Assembly: GCA_035415725.1 (NCBI GenBank)
Contig: DAOOGN010000035.1
Coordinates: 1 to 34,818, forward strand
Direction of reading: 5' to 3'
Source of the DNA: DSWT01 sp035415725
GTDB taxonomy: Bacteria > Chloroflexota > Anaerolineae > B4-G1 > SLSP01
Length of the DNA: 34,818 nucleotides
The notes under the pieces are model-generated. The model worked only from the letters and a program-made list of their open reading frames with translations, was not told where the DNA came from and did not search any database. Shown in pieces: positions 8,039 to 15,537 of the stretch. Each line of letters starts with the position of its first letter. Positions within the stretch are counted from its first letter, which is position 1. The translations under genes and the position numbers were made by a program.

Positions 8039-10656
8039 TCCGGGGATGACGCATGGCCGGCGTCAGATCCTTCCCAAATGGGCAAAGTAAAGTAGAAGGA
8101 CACTCCGCCTTCGGGCTGGTTCCGCATCCAGATGTTCCCTCCGTGGGCCTCAACCACCAGGCGACACAGAGCTAATCCCAATCCGTAGCCGTGCATTGGA
8201 TATGAACCGACGGCAAATTTGTTGAAGAGCTGTTTTTGTGTCTCCAGAGGGACGGGCGGGCCGTTGTTGTAAACCTCGACTTTTACCCAGTCACCTTCCT
8301 GAACGGCGGTGACGGCGATGCGTCCATGCTCTTGCGGAACGAATTTGAGGGCGTTGCTGAACATGTTCTCGAAAACGCGCGTCAAGGCTGAGGCATCCAC
8401 CCACAGGAAAGGCAGGTCGTCAGGAATAGCAAGGTCCACGCTAAGATTCTCATGGGGAACAATAGCTCTCTGGGCGATTTCCGCCACGTGATCGGCGAGG
8501 GCGAGCGCCTGCGGGTGCAGATCGAAACGTCCGGCTTCCAGACGGCTGACCTCCAGGATCATCTCCACCAACTTTTTCAACTGCTCGGTGTTGTCGACCG
8601 CGATGTTGATGAGATTGTCAGTCTCGTCGCTCATTTCCGGATCCGCCAGGAGACGCAAAGAGTATTCGGCCACCGCGAGTGGATTGCGCATATCATGAAC
8701 CAGCATATCCAGCAAGTCCTGGCGCATTTTATCCAGCGCCCTGGCCTCGGTCACATCACGGAAGAGGAAAAGTACGCCGAGAGACTGCTTATTCTCCGCA
8801 TAGACGATCCAGTTTTGCACCTGAAGGAACAGTCCCCGTGGGGTTTCAAAAACCGGCGCCGTCTGGCTTCCGTAAGCCATATCGGCAGCCGTGGCGGCTT
8901 CCATGGGCTTGCCGATGGCTTGAGTGAGCCATTCCGCCAATTCCGGCATGGAGGGGGCTATCGCCGCGCTGATTTCCGGCAGCGTGCGCCCTTCCCACAA
9001 TGCAGGGTCGCCGGCCAGCATAACCATGTCCAACAGAGGCCCATTGATGTAGCGTATGTTCAGCGCCGGCGTCTCCACGTTGACCAGGATGATGCCGTCG
9101 CGCGAGGATTCCAGAATAGCGCGCAGCAGGCTTTTGCTTTTCTGATCGTCCTCGTAGTTTTTGATGCGCAGCAGGGCGGCTATGCTCTGCTGCACGATCG
9201 CTAAGGCCAGGACAATCTCATTCTCTTCCAGGACGCGTTCTTCAGCCATCAAGACCGCCACGACGCCGCGACGTTCTTGACCGGGCGGAGAAACAGGAAA
9301 GTAAAGCAACTGTTGAGCGCCGACGGCTTCAACCTGTTCCCAAAAGCGCGGCAGGTCCGCACCGCTTGAACGCGACACCCGCGTTAGACGTTCGGCTTGA
9401 CAATGGCTCAAGAACTCAGATTCGCCCTCCCACACCGGTCCGTCTGTCCATAGGGACTTAAATTTTGGACCGCGGACGGTATACGTTTGCGCACGTACCC
9501 AATGCTGATTCTCGGTGTGATAAAAGACTGTGCCGATGGCGCCGGCGATATGGTCGTACAAAGCGCGCAGCAGGATGAAGATGATGCCGGCCCGATTCAT
9601 TTCTGAAAGGAACGCCGTGCTGATCTCGTAGAGGTGGCGCACGATTTGCAACTGAGCTTGCAACTGATCGACAAGCTGTCCACGCTGGAGCGTCAAGGCC
9701 AGTTGGTCAGCAATGGTGATCAGCAGTTGGGTAACTTCCAGGGACAAAGTCTGCTTATCGAACATGCTGAGGCGCATCACGCCGCTGACCTGACCGTCGA
9801 TGATCAACGGCAGGTTGATGTGTGTGGTCGGGCCGGTGGCATCGACTGCTGGTGGGAGATCGTGCTCCACCACCATCCATTTTTGGGCCAAGGCGCGTCC
9901 TGGACCGCCTTCCCCCGCTGCAAAGGTGACTGCTTCATGGACGTCCTCAGAGATGCACCCCACGCACACATTGAGTTTGAGGACTTGTTCACGTTGGTCC
10001 AACAAGTAAATTCTACCCTGTGCCATATTGGCGATTTGCATGGCCTGGCTGAGGCCCGCACGGAGAATTTCATCCTGGTTGGCTTCGGTGTTGATGGTGG
10101 CGATGAGGGTATACAGGCTTTCCAGATAGGTTTGCCGTTGCTGTTGTTGCCGGGCAAGGAGGGGGGCGTCTGTCCGTCTGCTGAGGGATAGCTCATTTTC
10201 ATATTGAAGCCGTGCGCTATAGACGAGCGGCGTCAAAAGTGCACTTCCCTGTTCGAGCAGCGCCTGCGGGAAAGGTGCTGCAACGGCGGAAAAAGCCAGC
10301 AATCCTCTGGGCGTATCCGCATACGGCGGCACAGGCAGGAGCCACAGCGGTGTAGTATGTTCCGGGATCGTCAGCGTATGACAGCCGCAGTGCGCGAGGC
10401 CCTTTTGCCAGCGCGTAGCGTATTTCTGCAGCGCGGCATAGAGGGCCGGAATTTCCATAGGTTGGGAGTGGATGCAAGTCAGCGGGGATTGAGCCTCATT
10501 GAGGATCAGCAGGACGGCTTCCTGGGCGCCGACCGTATCCGCAAAAAGTGTCAATGCTTTTTGCAGCGAAGTTTGCCAGGGTACGGAGCTACTCAGGCGG
10601 CAGATCTCCATAAGCTGGGCGATGAACTGGGGTTCATTCTCGGCAGTCACATTCAT
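8032..10656 (-). CDS. Cytoplasmic multi-GAF/PAS sensor histidine kinase
   Basis: About 874 residues without membrane segments, hence a soluble sensor. The order is: a divergent GAF-like N-terminus, a GAF domain around the LYTLIATINTEANQDEIL start, a further GAF-like domain (IVRHLYEISTAFLSEMNRAG onward), a PAS domain (AILESSRDGIILVNV), a HisKA domain with the phospho-acceptor His in MLVHDMRNPLAVAEYS, and a HATPase with N box FENMFSNALKF, a G1 box reading NNGPPVP and a G2 box GYGLGLAL. The G1 Asp is replaced by Asn, a variant also seen in other kinases, so activity is not excluded. No response regulator is adjacent. Start: the ATG at 10656 is only 2 bases after GGAG, while GTG at 10650 is ideally spaced at 8. 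A promoter at 10676-10704 argues against any longer form. The ligand cannot be told. Confidence 0.88.
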   Translation of the reverse strand: MNVTAENEPQFIAQLMEICRLSSSVPWQTSLQKALTLFADTVGAQEAVLLILNEAQSPLTCIHSQPMEIPALYAALQKYATRWQKGLAHCGCHTLTIPEHTTPLWLLPVPPYADTPRGLLAFSAVAAPFPQALLEQGSALLTPLVYSARLQYENELSLSRRTDAPLLARQQQQRQTYLESLYTLIATINTEANQDEILRAGLSQAMQIANMAQGRIYLLDQREQVLKLNVCVGCISEDVHEAVTFAAGEGGPGRALAQKWMVVEHDLPPAVDATGPTTHINLPLIIDGQVSGVMRLSMFDKQTLSLEVTQLLITIADQLALTLQRGQLVDQLQAQLQIVRHLYEISTAFLSEMNRAGIIFILLRALYDHIAGAIGTVFYHTENQHWVRAQTYTVRGPKFKSLWTDGPVWEGESEFLSHCQAERLTRVSRSSGADLPRFWEQVEAVGAQQLLYFPVSPPGQERRGVVAVLMAEERVLEENEIVLALAIVQQSIAALLRIKNYEDDQKSKSLLRAILESSRDGIILVNVETPALNIRYINGPLLDMVMLAGDPALWEGRTLPEISAAIAPSMPELAEWLTQAIGKPMEAATAADMAYGSQTAPVFETPRGLFLQVQNWIVYAENKQSLGVLFLFRDVTEARALDKMRQDLLDMLVHDMRNPLAVAEYSLRLLADPEMSDETDNLINIAVDNTEQLKKLVEMILEVSRLEAGRFDLHPQALALADHVAEIAQRAIVPHENLSVDLAIPDDLPFLWVDASALTRVFENMFSNALKFVPQEHGRIAVTAVQEGDWVKVEVYNNGPPVPLETQKQLFNKFAVGSYPMHGYGLGLALCRLVVEAHGGNIWMRNQPEGGVSFYFTLPIWEGSDAGHASSPET

Positions 10657-10675
10657 TTCTCCATGGCCTATCCCT

Positions 10676-10704
10676 ATCATACCATAGCCTTGTGCGGCCT
10701 GCAA
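10676..10704 (-). promoter_or_regulatory. Candidate promoter of the multi-GAF histidine kinase
   Basis: On the minus strand TTGCAG and TATGAT are 17 bases apart. Initiation would fall near 10669, leaving a leader of only 13-19 bases. Confidence 0.5.
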
Positions 10705-10735
10705 ATAGGGTATAGGGCAAATTCTACCGGGCTAT

Positions 10736-10866
10736 CCTCCCTGCCCCCTTCCCCCAGGAAAGAGGGATTTTTGTAGGGGGTCATCGCCGGTGGCCGAAGT
10801 GGCAACCCATGATGCACCATCCCCGCAGTCCAGTTCGCAAGCTGGACAGGGTAGCTGAATAGTGAC
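10736..10866 (-). repeat. Partial MITE-like element (A-end plus core)
   Basis: The right side carries the A-end of the family in reverse (CTGAATAGTGAC at the outer edge, GGCCGAAGTGGCAACCCATG inside). The left side carries the pyrimidine/purine core (CCCCCTTCCCCCAGGAAAG). The C-end terminal repeat is missing. It lies between the divergent kinase and fmt genes, between their two promoters. Confidence 0.65.
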
Positions 10867-10910
10867 TTCCAAATAATCTGTCGGATACTCCTGCCCATGG
10901 CCTGTGGCGC

Positions 10911-10938
10911 TTGCCCCTGCGCCGCCTTATGATAAAAT
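10911..10938 (+). promoter_or_regulatory. Candidate promoter overlapping the fmt start
   Basis: TTGCCC and TAAAAT are 16 bases apart. The -10 ends 7 bases before the ATG at 10946, so the transcript would start at or next to the start codon (leaderless). Confidence 0.45.
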
Positions 10939-10945
10939 GGGGAGC

Positions 10946-11905
10946 ATGGAGCCGCGAATTGTGTTCATGGGAACACCAGAATTTGCCCTGCCAACGCTGG
11001 AAGGGCTGGCGTTACACTATCCCCTTGTCGGTGTAGTGACGCAACCGGACCGTCCGGCCGGACGGGGACGGCGTTTAATCGCTTCCCCGGTCAAGGAATT
11101 TGCCCTGGCCGAGGGTATCCCTGTTTTCCAGCCGGAGCGTCTGCGGGGCGTGGAAGCCGTTGAGCACATCCGTACCTGGTCGCCGGATTTGATTGTCGTC
11201 GCGGCTTATGGTCAGATATTGCGCCCTGCGGTGCTGGAAATTCCTCGCTTTGGCGTATTGAATGTCCATGCTTCCCTGCTGCCCCGTTGGCGCGGTGCGT
11301 CGCCGGTCCAGGCGGCGATTCTCGCCGGCGACACTGTAACCGGTGTGTCAATCATGAAGATGGACGAAGGGCTGGATACGGGGCCGGTGCTGGCGAGGCG
11401 GGAAGTCCCTATCGCTCCAGGGGAAACAGGCGGTGAACTGGAAGGGCGGCTCGCGGAAATCGGCGGTCAACTGTTGCTGGAAGTCTTGCCCGATTACTTG
11501 AACGGTCGTTTGCAGCCGCAGCCGCAGCCCGACGAAGGAGTGACGATCTGTCATCGTATCCCGGCAGAAGCGGCGGGTATAGATTGGACATGGTCCGCCG
11601 AAGTTTTGGAACGTCATGTGCGGGCTTTTGCGCCGACGCCGGGTGCCTTTACCGAGTGGGACGGTACGCGATTGAAGGTATTGCAGAGTACAGCTTTGCC
11701 CGCCGGGGAAGTTTCGCCGGCGGCACCCGGTACTGTTTTCCTGTGGCATAAATTTCCGGCCGTGGCGGCCGGGGAAGGCGCACTGGTTTTGTTGCAGGTG
11801 CAGATGGCCGGTAAGCGTCCAATGAACGGCGATCTGTTTGTGCATGGCAGAAAGGATTTAGCGGGAGCCGTGTTTAGCTCCCCCAGGCCGGGCGAGAAAA
11901 AGTGA
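10946..11905 (+). CDS. fmt: Methionyl-tRNA formyltransferase
   Basis: A 319-residue enzyme that formylates Met-tRNA(fMet) with 10-formyltetrahydrofolate for translation initiation. The N-terminus has the Rossmann strand RIVFMGTPEFALP. The catalytic core is LNVHASLLPRWRGASPVQAA, containing the Asn-x-His pair and SLLPRWRG loop, followed by GDTVTGVSIMKMDEGLDTGP with the catalytic Asp. The C-terminal barrel starts near ICHRIPAEAAGIDW. Length is normal. The start is placed at ATG 10946. GGGGAG lies only one base before it, too close to act as a Shine-Dalgarno site, which fits a leaderless mRNA. A GTG at 10961 with GGAG 9 bases upstream is possible but would cut the first strand. No def gene is adjacent. 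Confidence 0.95.
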   Translation: MEPRIVFMGTPEFALPTLEGLALHYPLVGVVTQPDRPAGRGRRLIASPVKEFALAEGIPVFQPERLRGVEAVEHIRTWSPDLIVVAAYGQILRPAVLEIPRFGVLNVHASLLPRWRGASPVQAAILAGDTVTGVSIMKMDEGLDTGPVLARREVPIAPGETGGELEGRLAEIGGQLLLEVLPDYLNGRLQPQPQPDEGVTICHRIPAEAAGIDWTWSAEVLERHVRAFAPTPGAFTEWDGTRLKVLQSTALPAGEVSPAAPGTVFLWHKFPAVAAGEGALVLLQVQMAGKRPMNGDLFVHGRKDLAGAVFSSPRPGEKK

Positions 11906-11923
11906 ATCGCCCGGTCTATTTTT
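11888..11923 (+). terminator. Rho-independent terminator of fmt
   Basis: CCGGGCGA and TCGCCCGG form an 8-bp stem with an 11-base loop that includes the fmt stop codon, followed by TCTATTTTT. Confidence 0.75.
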
Positions 11924-11970
11924 CGGGTGTGTCAGGCGTTGGATCACTGACGTGCTGAAATAACGCATGG

Positions 11971-11998
11971 TTGCAGTTTGCAGGAAAAATCATATTAT
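11971..11998 (+). promoter_or_regulatory. Candidate promoter of yebC
   Basis: TTGCAG and TATTAT are 16 bases apart. The predicted start near 12005 would fall inside the AAGGAGG site, so the true start or the -10 may differ by a few bases. Confidence 0.35.
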
Positions 11999-12013
11999 TT
12001 TTAAGGAGGTTCT

Positions 12014-12781
12014 ATGTCTGGTCATAGTCATTGGCAAACCATCCGCCGGAAGAAAGAAGCGAATGATGCGAAGCGTGGCGCCGTCTTTACCAAAATGGCG
12101 CGTGAAATTGTGATTGCAGTGCGTGAGGGAGGGGGCGGCGATCCCGATTCCAATATCCGCTTGCGGCTGGTGCTGGATAAAGCGCGCAGTATGGGGATGC
12201 CAAAGGATAATATCGACCGCGCCATCCGCCGCGGCAGCGGTGAGGATAAGGACGGCACAGACATCGCCGAAATTACTTATGAGGGTTATGGGCCTAACGG
12301 CGTCGCCGTGATTATTGACGTGGTGACCGACAATCGTAACCGCGCCGTCGCAGCCGTGCGCCACGCTTTGACCCGGGCCGGCGGGACGTTGTCCAACCCC
12401 GGCGCGGTAGCCTGGCAGTTCAACCGCAAAGGTGCGATCCACGTCTCTGCGGATGTAGATTTCGATACCCTCTTCGAGGCCGCGGTGGAAGCCGGCGCCG
12501 AGGATGTCATTCAGGGCGAAGATGAGGACGATCATATTGTTTACACCGATCCGATGGATCTGCACACCGTGAGCAGCCATCTGAAAGAACGGGATATCCC
12601 GGTGAACGACGCCGACCTGGTCATGCTTCCCCAGAATGAAGTGTCGCTCGATGAGAAGAGTGCCGTTCAAGTGCTCAAAATGATCTCGGCTTTGGAAGAA
12701 CTGGACGATGTCAATCAGGTTTTCACGAATCTGGAGATGACGGATGAGGCGCTGGCGGCATTCGAGGCCGCGGCGGCGTAA
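12014..12781 (+). CDS. yebC: YebC/PmpR-TACO1 family protein
   Basis: 255 residues, the family's usual length. The N-terminus SGHSHWQTIRRKKEANDAKR corresponds to the conserved SKW..IKHRK..D..R region of the family. GGGGDPDSNIRLRLVLDKARSMGMPKDNIDRAIRRG and YEGYGPNGVAVIIDVVTDN are the conserved domain I and II signatures. Members act as DNA-binding regulators in some bacteria or as ribosome-associated translation factors helping with proline-rich stretches. A strong AAGGAGG lies 4 bases before the ATG. It is the first gene of a yebC-ruvC-ruvA cluster, an arrangement common in bacteria. Which of the two roles applies here cannot be told. Confidence 0.95.
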   Translation: MSGHSHWQTIRRKKEANDAKRGAVFTKMAREIVIAVREGGGGDPDSNIRLRLVLDKARSMGMPKDNIDRAIRRGSGEDKDGTDIAEITYEGYGPNGVAVIIDVVTDNRNRAVAAVRHALTRAGGTLSNPGAVAWQFNRKGAIHVSADVDFDTLFEAAVEAGAEDVIQGEDEDDHIVYTDPMDLHTVSSHLKERDIPVNDADLVMLPQNEVSLDEKSAVQVLKMISALEELDDVNQVFTNLEMTDEALAAFEAAAA

Positions 12782-12790
12782 ATACACAGG

Positions 12791-12815
12791 TAGGGCGAAT
12801 GAGCGGTTTGCCCTA
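12791..12815. repeat. Small GGCGAA-type palindrome between yebC and ruvC
   Basis: TAGGGC and GCCCTA flank a 13-base interior in which AA and TT can also pair. The sequence belongs to the palindrome family also seen at 25664-25688 and 30374-30394. It could attenuate read-through from yebC to ruvC. Confidence 0.5.
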
Positions 12816-12832
12816 TAAAAGCTGTTGGCAAC

Positions 12833-13342
12833 ATGGCTCCAACGCGCGTCTTGGGTATTGATCCAGGCACGGCCCTCACGGGTTACGCAGTTGTCGAAGA
12901 AGAAGAGGACCGTCTGCATCTGATCACCATCGGCGTGGTCGATACACCGGCCAGAATGTCCCTGCCGGTGCGCTTGCAACGCATTTACACGGGTTTGCGC
13001 GCCGTAGTGACGGAATACACGCCGGAAGCCGCTGCCGTCGAGCAACTCTTCTTCAGCCGGAATACGCGCACGGCGATGACGGTAGGAGAAGCGCGGGGCG
13101 TTGTCCTGCTGGCTATGGCCGACGCCGGTCTTTCGATTGCGGAGTACACGCCGATGCAGATCAAGCAGGCGGTGACGGGGTACGGCAGTGCGGACAAGCG
13201 CCAGGTACAGGAGATGGTGCGTGTGTTACTCGCCCTGCCGGATATCCCCCGCCCCGATGATGCCGCCGACGCGGCGGCGGTGGCGATTTGTTATCTGCAC
13301 CGGGCCAGGTTAGACGGATTGCTCGAAACGCAGGGAGCCTGA
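12833..13342 (+). CDS. ruvC: Crossover junction endodeoxyribonuclease RuvC
   Basis: A 169-residue Holliday-junction resolvase that cuts four-way DNA as a dimer, together with RuvAB. The acidic metal-binding residues are visible: Asp10 in GIDPGTALTGYAV, Glu70 in AAVEQLFFSRN, and Asp143 and Asp146 in RPDDAADAAAVAICYLH. The usual His/Asp position before the last motif is Asp142. Length is standard. No convincing Shine-Dalgarno sequence precedes the ATG. The gene lies 51 bases behind yebC and its TGA overlaps the ATG of ruvA by one base, indicating translational coupling. Confidence 0.95.
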   Translation: MAPTRVLGIDPGTALTGYAVVEEEEDRLHLITIGVVDTPARMSLPVRLQRIYTGLRAVVTEYTPEAAAVEQLFFSRNTRTAMTVGEARGVVLLAMADAGLSIAEYTPMQIKQAVTGYGSADKRQVQEMVRVLLALPDIPRPDDAADAAAVAICYLHRARLDGLLETQGA

Positions 13343-13908
13343 TGATCGCACGATTGGAAGGAATAGTGCTCAGCGCTGCCGAAGGCATCGTCATCCTCGA
13401 TGTGGGCGGGGTGGGCTTTGCCGTTCACACCCCCATCAACGTGACACTGCCAGTGGGAAAACGGGCCATCCTTTTCACCCATCTCCACGTCCGCGAAAAC
13501 GAACTGTCACTTTATGGGTTCCCTGACCAAGACCAAAAAGACCTCTTCGAGTTGTTATTGGGCGTTTCGGGAGTTGGACCTAAAGCTGCACTGAGCGTGA
13601 TGGGGACGCTCTCCCCGGATACATTGCGCCGGGCCGTGCTCAACGGGCAGCCTGAGGCGCTTTCCCGCGCGCCGGGCGTGGGCAAAAAGACCGCCGAAGC
13701 TATTGTGTTGCACCTCAAAGACAAAATCAAACGGCAGGGCGTGACGACGTTGGAGTTTATCGAAGATGATGCCGACGTCATCACCACGTTGACGACGCTG
13801 GGCTTCAGCATCGTGGAGGCGCAACGCGCGCTGCAACAACTTCCCCGTGACGAAAAGCTCTCCCTGGACGAGAAAATCCGTCAGGCGCTGTCGCTGCTTG
13901 GCCGGTAG
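13342..13908 (+). CDS. ruvA: Holliday junction branch migration protein RuvA
   Basis: 188 residues. The N-terminal OB fold starts MIARLEGIVL and includes ILFTHLHVRENELSLYGF. Two helix-hairpin-helix motifs follow (LLGVSGVGPKAALSVMG and LSRAPGVGKKTAEAIVLHL). The C-terminal domain III that contacts RuvB ends the protein (VITTLTTLGFSIVEAQRALQQL). The start at 13342 is set by the one-base overlap with the ruvC stop and a GGGAG 4 bases before the ATG. The usual partner ruvB does not follow; a repeat element occupies the downstream space instead. Confidence 0.96.
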   Translation: MIARLEGIVLSAAEGIVILDVGGVGFAVHTPINVTLPVGKRAILFTHLHVRENELSLYGFPDQDQKDLFELLLGVSGVGPKAALSVMGTLSPDTLRRAVLNGQPEALSRAPGVGKKTAEAIVLHLKDKIKRQGVTTLEFIEDDADVITTLTTLGFSIVEAQRALQQLPRDEKLSLDEKIRQALSLLGR

Positions 13909-13987
13909 AATAGTCAAGGAGTCTATCGTCGGATAATTTTTAGTCTCGCAGTCCTGAGTCAGGCATCCTGGCGATGCGTCGTTCCCC

Positions 13988-14313
13988 GGTCACTATTCAG
14001 CCGCCCTTGCCAGGTTGCGAACAGGACTTTGGGGATAGTTCATCATGGATTGACACTTCGGCCATAGGTGCTGACCCTCTCATCCCCTGGCTCCCTTCTC
14101 TCCCCGCAAGCGGAGGAGAAGGGATAGAGCAGGAGAATGGGAGGATGCAACGTTCTCCCCCGCAAGCGGAGGAGAAGGGAGCGAAAAAGTGGGGGGATGA
14201 GCTTATAGAAACACGCCTGTCTCGTCATCCAAGAGTGCCTGGCATACCAAAATCCGTGCCAACCCTGGTATGGAATCAGTTGTTTCGCCAGGTTGACCAA
14301 CCTGAATAGATAC
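13988..14313 (+). repeat. Complete MITE-like element, copy I
   Basis: 326 bases bounded by GGTCACTATTCAG on the left and CTGAATAGATAC on the right, an imperfect terminal inverted repeat. Flanking 7-mers GTTCCCC and GTTCTCC differ at one base and may be a target duplication. The core holds two copies of a CTCCCCGCAAGCGGAGGAGA hairpin-forming block. It fills the gap between ruvA and the binding-protein gene. No ORF of its own is credible. Confidence 0.8.
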
Positions 14314-14337
14314 GTTCTCCAAAGATATAGGCTTATC

Positions 14338-15462
14338 ATGCGTAGACTCTGGCAAGATGGTGCGCCGCTTCGTCGGGTGGGATGTGCAGTGCTAGTACTG
14401 ACATTCACCAGCTTCGGGGCATTGACCGCCTGCCTTCCCCCCGCCTTACCTCGTGTCATCAAAATCGGTCTGGTGGCGCCGTTCGAGGGACGTTACCGCT
14501 ACATCGGCTATGACGCCATCTACGCGGCGCGCCTGGCTGTGCGGGAGATCAATGCTGCGGGCGGCGTCGCCGGCTGGGCGCTGGAATTGGCTGCCTACGA
14601 TGACCGCGCCGACCCGGAGATGGCGCGCGCGGCGGCGCGTAACCTCGCCACTGATCCTGACGTTGTAGCGGTGATCGGACATTATCGTGAAGCGAGTACC
14701 GCCGCTGCCGCAAAGGTGTATGCCGAGGCCGAAATGCCGTTACTCGTCGTGGGCGTGTGGCTCACGCCAACCCATGCGCCGGTGTGGTCTATGGTGCCCC
14801 CGCCGCAGCAAATAGCCGAGGCGATGCTCGAAGCAGGGGGCATCCTCTTACCGACATCTTCCCCGGCAGGGGAAGGAAAGAGGGGCGAGGTGTGGGGCGC
14901 TGGCCCGTTGGCCGTAGCGCTGAAGGATGCCCTTCACACGCGCGACTATCGCGATGAACCGGAAACTGCGGCATTCCCTGAAGCCGTCTTCAGCGTACTG
15001 TCGCCGGTGGAGACGGCTTCGCGGCTCGTGGCGCAGCGCGCGGCGGGATGGAATGGCACCCTTGTCGGCGGCCTGGAACTGGCGGCAGCAGAATTTGAGG
15101 CCGTAGCAGGTATGGCGAGCGAGGGGACATTCTTCGTCACGCCATACCGCTTGCCCCAGGATATTCCTGACTTAGAGGAATGGTGCGCGGCGTATCGCGC
15201 TGTCGGCCCACATGTCCCCGATCCCGGCATCTACGCCCGCCCTACCTACGAAGCCGTCTATGCCCTTGCCGACGCGATCGGTGCCGCCGTGGAGGCTAAG
15301 GGGCAGCCCTCACGCAGCGGAGTGCAGGCGGCATTGCCCAACGTGCATCGTTCCGGAGCCTGGGGAACGGTCGCGTGGGATGCGGCAGGATATTGGCGTG
15401 AGATGCCGTTGTACGTTTATGTGTGGAAACAGGGGCGTGCGGAATTAGTGGACGGTAGATAG
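14338..15462 (+). CDS. ABC-type branched-chain amino acid (LivK-like) binding lipoprotein
   Basis: 374 residues. Residues 1-36 are a lipoprotein signal peptide with lipobox LTAC. The mature part is a type I periplasmic-binding fold: IKIGLVAPFEGRYRYIGYDA, GARLA-like AARLAVREINAAGGVAGW, and VVAVIGHYREASTAAAAKVY, where the ligand-contacting Ser/Thr normally lies. YARPTYEAVYALADAIGAA marks the C-terminal lobe. No permease or ATPase gene is adjacent, so it may serve a transporter elsewhere or act as a sensor. An in-frame stretch, LLPTSSPAGEGKRGEVWGAG (about residue 170-190), looks like a repeat-derived insertion. The start has only a weak AGG 6 bases upstream. The stop is 75 bases before malQ. The ligand is unknown; sequence similarity alone cannot fix it as an amino acid. 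Confidence 0.85.
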   Translation: MRRLWQDGAPLRRVGCAVLVLTFTSFGALTACLPPALPRVIKIGLVAPFEGRYRYIGYDAIYAARLAVREINAAGGVAGWALELAAYDDRADPEMARAAARNLATDPDVVAVIGHYREASTAAAAKVYAEAEMPLLVVGVWLTPTHAPVWSMVPPPQQIAEAMLEAGGILLPTSSPAGEGKRGEVWGAGPLAVALKDALHTRDYRDEPETAAFPEAVFSVLSPVETASRLVAQRAAGWNGTLVGGLELAAAEFEAVAGMASEGTFFVTPYRLPQDIPDLEEWCAAYRAVGPHVPDPGIYARPTYEAVYALADAIGAAVEAKGQPSRSGVQAALPNVHRSGAWGTVAWDAAGYWREMPLYVYVWKQGRAELVDGR

Positions 15463-15480
15463 TGGGTGGGAACTTTTTTC

Positions 15481-15511
15481 TTGCCCTTCTTTTGCTTTCC
15501 AGTATACTGGA
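15481..15511 (+). promoter_or_regulatory. Candidate malQ promoter with overlapping palindrome
   Basis: TTGCCC and TATACT are 16 bases apart. The -10 is centred in a perfect 14-bp palindrome, TCCAGTATACTGGA (15498-15511), a typical position for a repressor operator. The start would be near 15515, giving a short leader with the GGGGGAGG site. Confidence 0.5.
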
Positions 15512-15537
15512 CGGCATCTTATAGGGGGAGGTGCTCC

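Noticed and set aside
8270..8310. Inactive kinase because the G1 box reads NNGPPVP
   Set aside because: The Asn variant is seen in other bacterial kinases with intact H, N and G2 boxes, so loss of function cannot be claimed.
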